From NCBI GenBank assembly GCA_964473525.1, contig CAYYPK010000010.1, forward strand, positions 1 to 64,000: a stretch of 64,000 nucleotides of DNA, in the 5' to 3' direction. The position numbers were made by a program, and so were the translations under genes. Under the pieces are notes generated by a model, which saw nothing but the letters and a program-made list of their open reading frames with translations, was not told the origin of the DNA and ran no database searches. Positions 1-7,910 of the stretch are shown here, one piece after another (positions within the stretch are counted from its first letter, which is position 1; each line of letters starts with the position of its first letter). The DNA is from GCA-2687025 sp964473525 (lineage in GTDB: Bacteria; Poribacteria; WGA-4E; GCA-2687025).

Positions 1-36
1 GTTGCCGTGGATGTCCGACAGGAGGGCGATGCGCAT
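1..36 (-). CDS. Metallophosphoesterase, N-terminal fragment (runs off window)
   Basis: Twelve codons are readable from an ATG at 36 down to the window edge. They spell MRIALLSDIHGN, the classic opening of calcineurin-like phosphoesterases, in which the Asp-x-His supplies the first metal ligands. A GGAG sequence lies about ten bases upstream of the ATG. The gene starts 17 bases after the stop of the preceding minus-strand gene, so it is probably the last visible member of the operon that begins with gamma-glutamyltransferase near 4935. The substrate cannot be told from this fragment. Confidence 0.75.
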   Translation of the reverse strand, partial: MRIALLSDIHGN

Positions 37-53
37 GACCCGCTCCGCGCCAG

Positions 54-764
54 CTACTGCGGCGTCCATGCCATGGCGGTGCCGAAACTACCGAATTCGG
101 AGCTACGCCCGGACGTCAGGATGCGCGATCCCTGCACGACTACCGGCGTGTCCAGGCTCGTGATCTTGTAGCTGACCGGCGAGTCCTTGGGTATGAGCGG
201 CTCCCCGTCATCACCCTTGAGCTTATCCAGACGGTAGTGCGCCGACTGGCGCCCCGCGACGCTGAACTGGTGTGTGAACGGCGCGACCGTTGCGTCCTCG
301 AAGAACACCTCGAGCGTGCAACGCGTCGCACGGTCTGACGTGTTCAGCACGCACATGGACTCGTGCGAGAAGTAGCCGCCACCGTCCGCCTCCCATATCT
401 CCTCAACCGGGCTTAGCGACGCCATGAACCCGTCCGGCACGATCCACATATGGGCGCCGTCGCCGTCGAGGTCGTAAGCCACGAGCACCTGGTCGAGTTG
501 CGCGTACCCGTCGCCATCGACGGTGAACGCCGCCGGGTCGACGTGGAAGCAAGAGGCGCCGAGGGCGATCCCGTCCGGAGCGGACGCCGAGGCATCCCGG
601 CGGGCGCCCCGCACGTTAACGACAACGCTCCCGTCCGCGACGGCGAGGCGTCCGAGACCACACGCGGCGAAGCACGCGCGCATCCGGTCGTTGAGCAGGT
701 CGCTAGCGACGGCGTCCGGGAGCCCGTCGTAGTCAGCGAGGCCGGCGAGCAGCGAACGGAACAT
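54..764 (-). CDS. Sensory rhodopsin transducer (ASRT)-like protein with extra N-terminal region
   Basis: The protein is 236 residues from the ATG at 764; the open frame extends further upstream only into the neighbouring gene. The C-terminal 130 residues match the Anabaena sensory rhodopsin transducer family. They contain WIVPDG (107-112), a SHE motif at 133-135 followed by CVLN, an FFED segment, and PVVVQGSR (198-204). Proteins of this beta-sandwich family are thought to bind small molecules, and most members occur without any rhodopsin. The first ~105 residues are not part of the usual single-domain protein and I do not recognise them. No rhodopsin gene is visible. It sits 31 bases after an M16 peptidase gene in the same operon, so a sugar- or peptide-sensing role is only a guess. 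Confidence 0.7.
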   Translation of the reverse strand: MFRSLLAGLADYDGLPDAVASDLLNDRMRACFAACGLGRLAVADGSVVVNVRGARRDASASAPDGIALGASCFHVDPAAFTVDGDGYAQLDQVLVAYDLDGDGAHMWIVPDGFMASLSPVEEIWEADGGGYFSHESMCVLNTSDRATRCTLEVFFEDATVAPFTHQFSVAGRQSAHYRLDKLKGDDGEPLIPKDSPVSYKITSLDTPVVVQGSRILTSGRSSEFGSFGTAMAWTPQ

Positions 765-795
765 GTCGGTACTCCGCGGTCTGAGCGGGGGCGGG

Positions 796-2025
796 TCAGT
801 CGATGGTATCAATGGGGCCGAGAGCGAGGAGGCTGTGCCTCTCCGCGGTCGCGCCTCGTAGCACGGCGTTGACCTCGTCGGCGGTCGTCTCCAGCACGCG
901 GTCGACGGCTTCGTCCATGCCGACGTATTCCTGCTTGTAGGTCCACGCCATGCCAAGAGGCACGAGGCGGCCCATGGGCGTCTCCGACCCCAGCACCTCG
1001 CTCGATGCGATCTTCTGCTGCGCGCGGGCGACTTCCGCGTCGTCGACTCCCTCTGACGCGGCGGCGTCCAGCAACGCGTGCATGCGCGATGTTACCTCGG
1101 CGACGTTCCCGGGGCTGCACGACGCGTAAGTCGCGAGAACCCCCGAGTGGTCTTCCTCCTGATAGTACATGCTCGCATCATCGACGATGCCCGGATCGAC
1201 GAGATCCCAGTACATGCGCGACCCAACCGCGTCGCCGACGACGGACGCGGCGATATGCGCGGCGTACCGCTCGTGCGACTGCGTGCTGGGCGCCGGCGCC
1301 ATCCAGATGAGGTGGACACGCGTCAGCTTCTGGTTCGGGACGACGCGGCTCGCCGACGAGAAGGCCGGCGGCGTTACGTCGCGCGAGACGTCGTATTGCT
1401 CCCACGAGGACGTGTCTTCGGCGACCTGCGCGAGGGCGGCGTCCCAGTCGAAGGCGCCTGCGAGCGCCAGCACCATGTTGCCGGGCGAGTAGCGCCGCTC
1501 GAAGTAGCCGCGCATGTCGTCACGGGCCATGTCGGTGATCGACTGCTTCGTGCCCAGCACGCGATGGCCGAGTGGGTGCGCGCCGAAGGTCGCCTCGCGC
1601 GCGAGCGCGTGGGCCTCGGACGCGGGCATGTCGTCGTAGCGGGCGATCTCCTCGAGGATGACGTTCTTCTCGCCGTCGAAGTCCTCGGGACGCAGGCTGG
1701 GTCGCATCATGTCCGTGAGAAGGTCGAGCGCCCTAGCCTGGAATTCGGGCAACACCTGGCCGTAGTAGACGGTCGTCTCCTCCGACGTGAAGGCGTTGTA
1801 CCGCGCGCCCAGCTCGTCGAACTCGCGGTTGACGTCTTCCGCCGAGCGGCGCGGGGTGCCCTTGAACATCATGTGTTCGAGGAAGTGGCTCACGCCCAGC
1901 AAGATGGGCGCCTCATCGCGCGCGCCCGTCTTCACGAAGTAGCCGCAAGCGACGGACTCCGCCTCCGGTGTGTGTTCGCCGATGACGGTGAGGCCGTTGT
2001 CCAATTGCGTCTGTAGAAATGTCAC
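796..2025 (-). CDS. M16 family zinc metallopeptidase, catalytic subunit, cytosolic
   Basis: This 409-residue protein starts at a GTG (2025). It carries the inverted zinc motif HFLEH at residues 47-51 (His47, Glu50 and His51 in the HxxEH pattern), followed by the MMFKGT segment usual for insulinase/mitochondrial-processing-peptidase relatives. No signal peptide is visible, so it should act in the cytoplasm. It begins 16 bases after the stop of a second M16 gene that lacks the zinc motif. Such neighbouring pairs usually form a heterodimer in which one subunit holds zinc and the other helps bind peptide. The likely role is degradation or maturation of short peptides; the substrate is unknown. 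Confidence 0.88.
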   Translation of the reverse strand: MTFLQTQLDNGLTVIGEHTPEAESVACGYFVKTGARDEAPILLGVSHFLEHMMFKGTPRRSAEDVNREFDELGARYNAFTSEETTVYYGQVLPEFQARALDLLTDMMRPSLRPEDFDGEKNVILEEIARYDDMPASEAHALAREATFGAHPLGHRVLGTKQSITDMARDDMRGYFERRYSPGNMVLALAGAFDWDAALAQVAEDTSSWEQYDVSRDVTPPAFSSASRVVPNQKLTRVHLIWMAPAPSTQSHERYAAHIAASVVGDAVGSRMYWDLVDPGIVDDASMYYQEEDHSGVLATYASCSPGNVAEVTSRMHALLDAAASEGVDDAEVARAQQKIASSEVLGSETPMGRLVPLGMAWTYKQEYVGMDEAVDRVLETTADEVNAVLRGATAERHSLLALGPIDTID

Positions 2026-2041
2026 TCGTCGATCGTCCTTG

Positions 2042-3293
2042 TCACGCCGGAACTGTCAGTTGACGCGGCCCGAGACTGGTCACGGTGAAGTTCTCGGCCG
2101 GGTGGGCGGCCAGGTGTTCCACGATCGCGTCGGGAGTCACCGTCTCGACACCCGCGCGGATCTCGCCGAGGGACCGCACGCGGCCGAGGTAGAAGTAGTC
2201 GCTCGTGATCGCGCGGGCGCGGGCTCCCGTCGACTCGCCCTGCATGACGAGGCTCGACAGCAGTCCCACGCGTGCGCGGTCCAGCTCGTCCTGCTCGACG
2301 CCTTCGCCCAGTCGCCGCAATTCCCGCACGAGCACGTCCAGCGTCTCCTGCGAGCGCTCTGGGGTGGTGCCCGCGTAGCACATGATCGCGCCGTGCCCTC
2401 GGACCTCCGTCGGCGACGCGCTCACCGAATAAACCAGCCCGCGCTTCTCGCGTATCTCCGTGAAGAGCCGCGCGCCCATGCCGCCCGACAGAACGGTAAC
2501 CGCCATCCTGGACGTGTAGCGATCCGCGTGGCGCGGCGGTATTGAGGCGTACGTGAGGCCGATGTGCTCCTGGGCGGTCTCTTGCTCGATGTGCTCGTAG
2601 TGCGGGGCGGTGCGGTATTCCGGCTCCGGCGCGTCTGGGCCGGCTCCGGCCCAGTCTCCGAAGTACTNNNNNNNNNNCCTCGACGGCTCCCCGCAGCCAT
2701 TCCCACTCGAAGCGCCCGGCGACGCTGAGGATGGCTCCTCCAGGCGCGTAGCGACTCTCCCTGTCCGCGCGCAGCATGTCACCCGTGAGGGCTTCAAGAG
2801 CGGTCGCGTCGCCGAGGGCCGAGCGGCCGTAGGCGTTTCGGTAGTAGGTCCGCCGCAGGCCCACGAACATCTTGCGCGCGGGTGCGTCCTCGAGTGCTTG
2901 GAGATCCTGGAGCGCGAGGGCGACGACGGGATCAAGCTCGTCGTCGGGCAAGGCAGGACGTCGCACGATGTCGGCGTGCAAGCGTAGCGCGTCGCCCAGG
3001 CGATCCGCCAGCAGCGCGCCGCCGAAGGACGCCATCTCACCCGCCACGCCGCCGCCGCGTTGCAGGCCGAGCGCGTCCAACGCTTCGGACAGTTCCCGCG
3101 AATTCCTCTCTCCGGCGCCGCGGTAGCACATCTCAGCGAGTACCTTCGAGATGCCTCCGCTCCCCTCGGGAGCCGTTACGGGGCCAGCGCGCATCATGAG
3201 GCTGAACGCCGCCGCTCGCACATGGGGCCGACGCTCCGCCACAAGCGTGAGGCCGTTTGGGTATTGGTGTATGTGGACTTCGGGCTCGCTCAA
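2042..3293 (-). CDS. M16 family peptidase, non-catalytic partner subunit (interrupted by assembly gap)
   Basis: The reading frame starts at TTG 3293 and must shift across the ten Ns at 2668-2677 to continue to the stop at 2042, giving about 414 residues. The N-terminal half aligns with M16 peptidases but has no HxxEH at the expected place (GGISKVLAEM instead). The C-terminal half has the conserved REKRGLVYS segment with the Arg/Tyr pair that lines the active site in non-catalytic subunits. It is therefore probably the partner of the zinc-bearing subunit immediately downstream. No signal peptide is seen. The frame break is an artefact of the arbitrary gap length and does not show a real mutation. 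Confidence 0.82.
2668..2677. other. Assembly gap (10 N)
   Basis: This is a run of ten unknown bases inside the M16 partner gene. The codon phases of the two flanks join only if the true number of missing bases is a multiple of three. Joining them with no missing base gives Glu-Glu-Tyr-Phe-Gly-Asp-Trp, which suits the family at this position. The gap may therefore be a scaffolding placeholder with little or nothing missing. Confidence 0.95.
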
Positions 3294-3326
3294 TGCGGTT
3301 GATTCCCCGTGAGATGTGACGCGATG

Positions 3327-4935
3327 TCAGTAGCCGATCGCACACCCGTCACGGCGCGGGTCCGATCCGCCGTGGACGGTTCCGTGCTCGTGGTCGAGGT
3401 AGACAGCCTGTCCGCCGCCGTAGAACCCGCCATGGCCGCGAAGCGCGTGCCCGCGCGCCACGAGTTCCGCCTGCGCGCCGGCGTCGATCCATCTCTCCAG
3501 CGAAATGTCGGCGCCCGAGCCGTCGTACCGCCAGCGTGGCGCGTCCAGCGCGTCCTGGACGTTCATGCCGAAATCGACCACGTTGCACACGAACTGTACA
3601 TGGCCCTGCGCCTGCATGTCTCCGCCCATTATGCCGAAGCTGATGAGCGGCTGGCCGTCCCGCGCGAGCATGCCCGGGATAATCGTGTGTCGCGTGCGCT
3701 TGCCCGGGGCGATCACGTTGGCGTGTGTCNNNNNNNNNNCGGTTCTGTAGCATGACGCCGGTGTCGCCCGCGGTGATGCCGCTGCCCCACCCGCTGTAGA
3801 GGCTGTTAATGAAGGATACGAGGTTGCCGTCCGAGTCGGCCGCTGACAGGTAGACGGTGTCGCCGCCGCGCGGCACGCCAGGGGCGGGGCTCGTTTCCGC
3901 CCGTGACATGTCGATGCGGGCGCGCTGCGCCTCGGCGTATTCAGCCGACAGGAGGCCCGACACTGGGACATCCACGAAGTCCATGTCGGTGACGTAGCGG
4001 TCGCGGTCCTGGAAACCCAGCTTCATGGCCTCCAGGTGCAGGTGCAGCGTGTCCGCGCTGTTGTGCCCGAGCGCCGCCACGTCCTCGAGCGCGCAGATGT
4101 TGAGCGCCTCCAGCGCGGCGATGCCCTGCCCGTTCGGCGGGATTTCCAGCACCTGGTAGCCGCGGTAGTCGATGGAGATCGGTTCGACCCACGTCGACTC
4201 GTGCGCGGCGAGATCCTCGTGCGTGATAAGCCCGTCGTGCTCCTCCGAGCACCGGACGATGGCGTCCGCCACGGCTCCGCGGTAGAACGCCTCCGCGCCG
4301 CCCTCCGCCACCGCGCGGAGTGTTGACGCCAGGCCAGGATTCATGGACACCTCGCCCACCCGCGGCGCGCGGCCGTTCGGGAGCCATGTCCGCGCCGACG
4401 TGTCCACGCCGCGCAGCAACGCCTCCGATCCACCCCAGGCGTTGGCGATTTGCGGAGTGACAGCGAAGCCGCCCTCGGCTGCCGCGATGGCCGGCGCGAG
4501 TACGTCCGCCAGCGACATCCACCCGCAACGCTCGACCGCGTCTGCCCAGCCCGCGGCAGCACCTGGGACCGTGACCGATAGTATGCTGTGACCCGAGATG
4601 CTGCCGTCCGCGCCAAGCCGCCGAACGTACTCCTCCTGCGTCGCGCCAGACGGCGCGCGTCCGCTCGCGTTGAGGCCGAGCACGCGATCTGACCCGGCCA
4701 TCGCAATGAGGGCGAAGGCGTCGCCACCTATCCCGGTGGACATCGGCTCGACGACGTTCAGCATGGCGGCCGTCGCTACGGCCGCGTCCACCGCGTTCCC
4801 GCCCCGCCGCAGTATGTCGACCCCTGCGAGCGCGGCGACCGGCTGACTGGTGGCGACCATTCCGTTCCGCGCGACGACGGCGGAGCGGGACGGCCCAAAC
4901 CGGTTCGCCTCAGCGTAGTCCATGCGCAGTGGCAT
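3327..4935 (-). CDS. ggt: Gamma-glutamyltransferase family protein (interrupted by assembly gap)
   Basis: The gene starts at ATG 4935 with AGGA eight bases upstream; an in-frame ATG at 4923 is an alternative. The frame shifts across the Ns at 3730-3739 and ends at 3327, giving roughly 530 residues once the gap is filled. Diagnostic pieces are GGNAVDAAVA (45-54), GIGGDAF (68-74) and the autocatalytic nucleophile Thr360 in GGDTVYLSA. After the gap, APGKRTRHTIIPG and SFGIMGGDMQ complete the small subunit. No signal peptide is visible, although many family members are exported. It would transfer or hydrolyse gamma-glutamyl groups, for example from glutathione; the family also includes cephalosporin-acylase-like enzymes. 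It leads the operon with two M16 peptidases, which fits peptide breakdown. Confidence 0.9.
3730..3739. other. Assembly gap (10 N)
   Basis: Ten unknown bases lie inside the gamma-glutamyltransferase gene. Codon phases of the flanks require a multiple of three missing bases. Relatives have a short stretch of about eight or nine residues between the LQNR and the HANVIAPGKR segments, so here real sequence is probably missing. Confidence 0.95.
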
Positions 4936-5002
4936 TGCGTCGTCCTAGTGGCGCCGGCTAGTCGTGCTGGCTAGAAGTACGGGACGGGCGGCTCACCGGC
5001 GG

Positions 5003-5032
5003 AGTCTAGCGATCGCCGCGATCCCATGTCAA
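5003..5032 (-). promoter_or_regulatory. Sigma-70-type promoter for the ggt/M16 operon
   Basis: Read on the minus strand, TTGACA (5032-5027) and TAGACT (5008-5003) are separated by 18 bases. They lie about 70 bases upstream of the gamma-glutamyltransferase ATG, with no competing gene between. Confidence 0.65.
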
Positions 5033-5100
5033 GTTCCGGGTCCACGAGGGCGGTGCTCGCTGAGCGTTGGCGCCAGCGCGGCCCGTGCGGCCCGCAGACT

Positions 5101-5235
5101 GTCATGTTGAGGAGCCGAAGGCGACGAAGCATCTTGGGGTACGCGGGCCGCCCCACTCCGTGGCGCAGCGGGCGTCCGGCCTGGCTGCGGCGCCCCTGCC
5201 CCGGACGAGATGCTTCGCCACCGGCTCAGCATGAC
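5101..5235. repeat. REP/MITE-like imperfect inverted repeat in a 467-base intergenic region
   Basis: The left arm (5101-5134) begins GTCATGTTGAGGAGCC and ends ACGAAGCATCTT. The right arm (5207-5235), read on the opposite strand, begins GTCATGCTGAGCCGGTGG and ends CGAAGCATCTC. The arms are about 30 bases, imperfect, and separated by 72 bases of GC-rich sequence. The GTCAT...CTGAG...CGAAG.ATCT pattern resembles short dispersed repeats found in many high-GC bacterial genomes. Nothing in the element codes for a protein. The rest of 4936-5403 holds only the two divergent promoters. Confidence 0.6.
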
Positions 5236-5315
5236 GCGGCTGGAGCGGGCGTCTACCCCACGTCGGGCGCCACCGACGGTCGGTGAGCACACCCGGCCGC
5301 AAGTCGGCGCCCCAG

Positions 5316-5344
5316 TTGCCGACGCGCCCGGACTCCGCTATACA
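5316..5344 (+). promoter_or_regulatory. Sigma-70-type promoter for the ThuA-like gene
   Basis: TTGCCG (5316-5321) and TATACA (5339-5344) are separated by 17 bases, 60 bases upstream of the proposed TTG start. Confidence 0.5.
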
Positions 5345-5403
5345 GCCTGCGACCAGCTTACGTGGCACGACGACATCACCCGGAAGTAACGGAAGGCCGG
5401 CTC

Positions 5404-6027
5404 TTGGCTATCAAGACGCTCGTATTCGGCGGCGGAGAGATACACGACTGGCGCGCGGTGCAGCCGCCTGTTGTCAGCGCGTTGGAGGAAGACGGCGGGT
5501 TCGACATAACGACGGCACAGGAGGATCTATCGGTCCTGGAGGGCGACGGCCTCGCGCCGTATGCCGCCCTGGTGTTCCACTACACCGTCGGTGAAATCAC
5601 GGACGCCCAGAGGGACGGGCTGTCGAATTGGCTGGCGGCGGGCGGCGGCTACGTCGGCATCCACAGCGCCGCCGACTCGTTCCGCGCCGACCCGGACTAC
5701 AGGAACCTCGTCGGCGGGCACTTCATCACGCACCCCAGGTACCGTGAGTACCAGGTGTCCGTGAAGGATGCCGACCACCCGATCATGGCGGGGGTCGACG
5801 AGGAGTTCATGGTCACCGACGAGCAGTACATCCTCGACTACGACCCGCGCGTGCACGTGCTCGCGAACGCCCTCTACAAGGGCGATCTCGCGCCCGTCGC
5901 GTGGACGAAGTCGCACGGCGACGGACGCGTGTTCTATCTAGCGCTGGGGCACGACGGCCCGGCGTGCGAGCACCCGATGTTCGCGAAGATGATCGTCAAC
6001 GGCACGCGCTGGAGCGCGGGCGAATAG
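5404..6027 (+). CDS. ThuA-like domain protein
   Basis: The protein is 207 residues from TTG 5404, preceded by GGAAGG with eight-base spacing; an upstream in-frame GTG at 5362 lacks such a site. The whole length fits the ThuA-like (trehalose utilisation) fold, a class I glutamine-amidotransferase-like domain. It shows VFHYTVGE, GGGYVGIHSAADSF, GGHFITHP and VFYLALGHD. In these proteins the nucleophile cysteine of true amidotransferases is usually absent, and here IHSAA occupies that position, so an ordinary glutaminase activity is unlikely. Related genes often accompany sugar oxidoreductases. It is transcribed alone and ends convergently with the next gene. The exact substrate is unknown. Confidence 0.8.
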   Translation: MAIKTLVFGGGEIHDWRAVQPPVVSALEEDGGFDITTAQEDLSVLEGDGLAPYAALVFHYTVGEITDAQRDGLSNWLAAGGGYVGIHSAADSFRADPDYRNLVGGHFITHPRYREYQVSVKDADHPIMAGVDEEFMVTDEQYILDYDPRVHVLANALYKGDLAPVAWTKSHGDGRVFYLALGHDGPACEHPMFAKMIVNGTRWSAGE

Positions 6028-6041
6028 AGGCTAAGAGCTGA

Positions 6042-6064
6042 GCGCCGCCCGCTAGCGGCGGCGC
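6042..6064 (+). terminator. Stem-loop between convergent genes
   Basis: An eight-base-pair GC stem (GCGCCGCC with GGCGGCGC) and a seven-base loop are followed by a T-rich run TTCTTCTTCTT on the plus strand. It lies 14 bases after the ThuA-like stop and overlaps the end of the opposing gene, so it could end plus-strand transcription. Confidence 0.45.
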
Positions 6065-7632
6065 TTCTTCTTCTTGTCGTCGTCGTCGTCCTTCTTCGAG
6101 GTGGACGATTTCGAGCTCTTTGTACTCTTCGACGAGCTCTTCGATGAGCTCCTGGAACTCTTGCTGGTGGTCGACTTCTTCGAGGTCGACCTGCGTGAGG
6201 AAGACGTCGTGGCGCGCCGACTCTTCGTGCTGGACGTCGAGCGTTCGGACCGCGACGGAGCCGCCTGCGCCCGCGACCTGGAGGTGGACGAACGCGAGGA
6301 GTTCGTCGACGGGACTACGCGCCTCTTGCTGGCGCCGCTGTCCGTCCTCGCGCGCGAGGCCCGGGCGGCCGATGTCGCTCCGTACTCAGGGAAGCGGGCG
6401 TCGAGCTGCCGGCGAGGCGTTAGCCGCGACTTCGTGCGGTCGTATGCGCCGCGTTGCGCGGGCGCGTACCGGCCCGCGGACCGACTGGCGGTCGTGGCGC
6501 GGCGGTACTTCGCAAGCTCGCGCGTGGGCTTGGCGGTCGTCGCTGGCGCGCGTCGGTACTTCTCGAGCGTGGTCGTCACGGTCCGCCGCGACGACACGGC
6601 TTCAGCGGGAGCGCCTCGCACCTTCCTCGCCGTGCCTCGACCGCGTTCGTAGCTGGCGCGCGTCGAGTCCAGGTCGCCGGTCCAGCGGTTCACGTGCGTG
6701 CGGCTGGCTGCTCGCCGCGTGTAGTGCACGTGCGTGTTGCGACGCGGGTAGCGCGCCCGGTACGAGCCGTGCAGATACGACCGGTGGTGGTGGCGCAGCC
6801 CGACGTAAGTCGTGTGGCCGTACGGGAAGTCCCAGTGCAGGTAGTACCCGTAGTCGGTCATCAGATAGAACGGCCCGCCGTAGTAGTAGTGGTACGTGTA
6901 GGCGTGCCACGGACGGAAGCGGTAACCGGGCGTGTAGTGCCGGACGACTCGCGTTTCGCGCGATGTGCTGTACGACTCGAGCTCTATGTAGTCGATGTCC
7001 ACACGGTTCGCCCCGTCGGCGACGACGTGCAGCTCCAGGATGCCGCTGTTATCGACGTACTTCCGCGTGGGTACTTCGATCACCTCGGATCGCTGGTCGG
7101 ACCTGAGGACGAACGTGTCGCCCTGCATCGGCTCCTCGGACTCCGGCCCTGGTTGCGGCCCGACGTGGCGCAGCCACACGCGCGCGGCGATGGCGTATTC
7201 GTCGCCGATGTCCGCCGCGCGACCCTCGCCCTCGTACCGGACGCGGATCTTCACCTGGCGGGCGGCGTCTGGGATCTCGAAGTAGTAGATGGCGCTGGCG
7301 ATGCCGAACTCATACTCATCGGGGCCTACGCCCCCCTGCGCCCATGCGGCGACGCGGATGCCGTCCTCGAAGACCGGGCTGAGCGTGACGGTGGCGTTTC
7401 CGCGTTCGACCCAGTCGTCCATCTCCGCGCCGATGCGGTGCTCGCGGCTCAGCCGCTCGGGGGAGTAGTGGCTGCGCTCGTAGGAGTAGCCAAGCGCATA
7501 CCCGCCGTAGTAGCGAGCCCATGCGGTGGCGTTCACGGCGAGCGCGGCGACGGCAACGGCCAGTCCGTAGGTGGCCCATGTCGCTCGTCGGCCGCGCGTC
7601 TGGGCATCACCAGTGTGAATTCTGCTCGTCAT
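6052..7632 (-). CDS. Secreted protein of unknown function with low-complexity basic tail
   Basis: I chose ATG 7632 (526 residues) because AAGGAGG lies six bases upstream. A twin-arginine-poor signal peptide is visible: basic region to residue 16, hydrophobic stretch 22-37, probable cut after NATAWA (34-39). Residues 40 to about 225 look like a beta-rich globular region. Residues 235-300 are rich in Tyr, His and Arg (for example YHYYYGGPFY). From about 330 on the chain becomes Ser/Thr/Arg/Lys-rich and ends in five Asp, four Lys and three Arg. I do not recognise a family. The tail could bind polyanions, the cell surface or another partner. A tiny membrane-type protein gene lies 76 bases upstream. 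Confidence 0.6.
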   Translation of the reverse strand: MTSRIHTGDAQTRGRRATWATYGLAVAVAALAVNATAWARYYGGYALGYSYERSHYSPERLSREHRIGAEMDDWVERGNATVTLSPVFEDGIRVAAWAQGGVGPDEYEFGIASAIYYFEIPDAARQVKIRVRYEGEGRAADIGDEYAIAARVWLRHVGPQPGPESEEPMQGDTFVLRSDQRSEVIEVPTRKYVDNSGILELHVVADGANRVDIDYIELESYSTSRETRVVRHYTPGYRFRPWHAYTYHYYYGGPFYLMTDYGYYLHWDFPYGHTTYVGLRHHHRSYLHGSYRARYPRRNTHVHYTRRAASRTHVNRWTGDLDSTRASYERGRGTARKVRGAPAEAVSSRRTVTTTLEKYRRAPATTAKPTRELAKYRRATTASRSAGRYAPAQRGAYDRTKSRLTPRRQLDARFPEYGATSAARASRARTDSGASKRRVVPSTNSSRSSTSRSRAQAAPSRSERSTSSTKSRRATTSSSRRSTSKKSTTSKSSRSSSKSSSKSTKSSKSSTSKKDDDDDKKKKRRR

Positions 7633-7708
7633 CGTACCCTCCTTCCGCGACTCAGCGCGTGTGTGCGTGGGCTCCGGTGCTAACGGCTGTCGGCGTGATC
7701 TCGTTGAC

Positions 7709-7825
7709 CTAGCGGCGGAAGATGCGGCGCAGCAGGAACTTGCTCGCCTTCCCGCCGATGCCAGCGAACAGGTTGGCCACCGCCATCGTGGCGGCAAGCG
7801 TGCCGATTCTGAGCAGGAAACCCAT
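7709..7825 (-). CDS. Small hydrophobic/basic protein, 38 residues
   Basis: The ATG at 7825 is preceded by GGAG with eight-base spacing and opens 38 codons to a TAG at 7709. The product has one hydrophobic segment (MGFLLRIG to about residue 24, including a GxxxG-like GIGG) and a basic end, LLRRIFRR. It looks like a single-pass membrane or membrane-associated peptide. It precedes the secreted basic-tail protein on the same strand and may be cotranscribed. No homologous family comes to mind. Confidence 0.5.
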   Translation of the reverse strand: MGFLLRIGTLAATMAVANLFAGIGGKASKFLLRRIFRR

Positions 7826-7910
7826 TGTGCAACTCCGAATGACATCCACCGTCGCGCCGCGTTCACGTATGCTTTAACGCGTCGCGGGCTCTCTCGGTTT
7901 AACCGACGCG

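Noticed and set aside
1078..2016. 312-codon plus-strand frame opposite the M16 peptidase
   Set aside because: Shadow of the minus-strand gene in high-GC DNA; its composition is Arg/Val/Asp-rich without family features, while the opposite frame is a clear M16 peptidase.
4971..5368. Short frames in the 4936-5403 intergenic region
   Set aside because: No ribosome-binding sites or recognisable protein features; the region is explained by promoters and an inverted repeat.
6120..7683. Long plus-strand frames (328 and 409 codons) opposite the secreted basic-tail protein
   Set aside because: They arise from the biased Ser/Lys/Arg codons of the minus-strand gene; the minus frame has a strong ribosome-binding site and a signal peptide.
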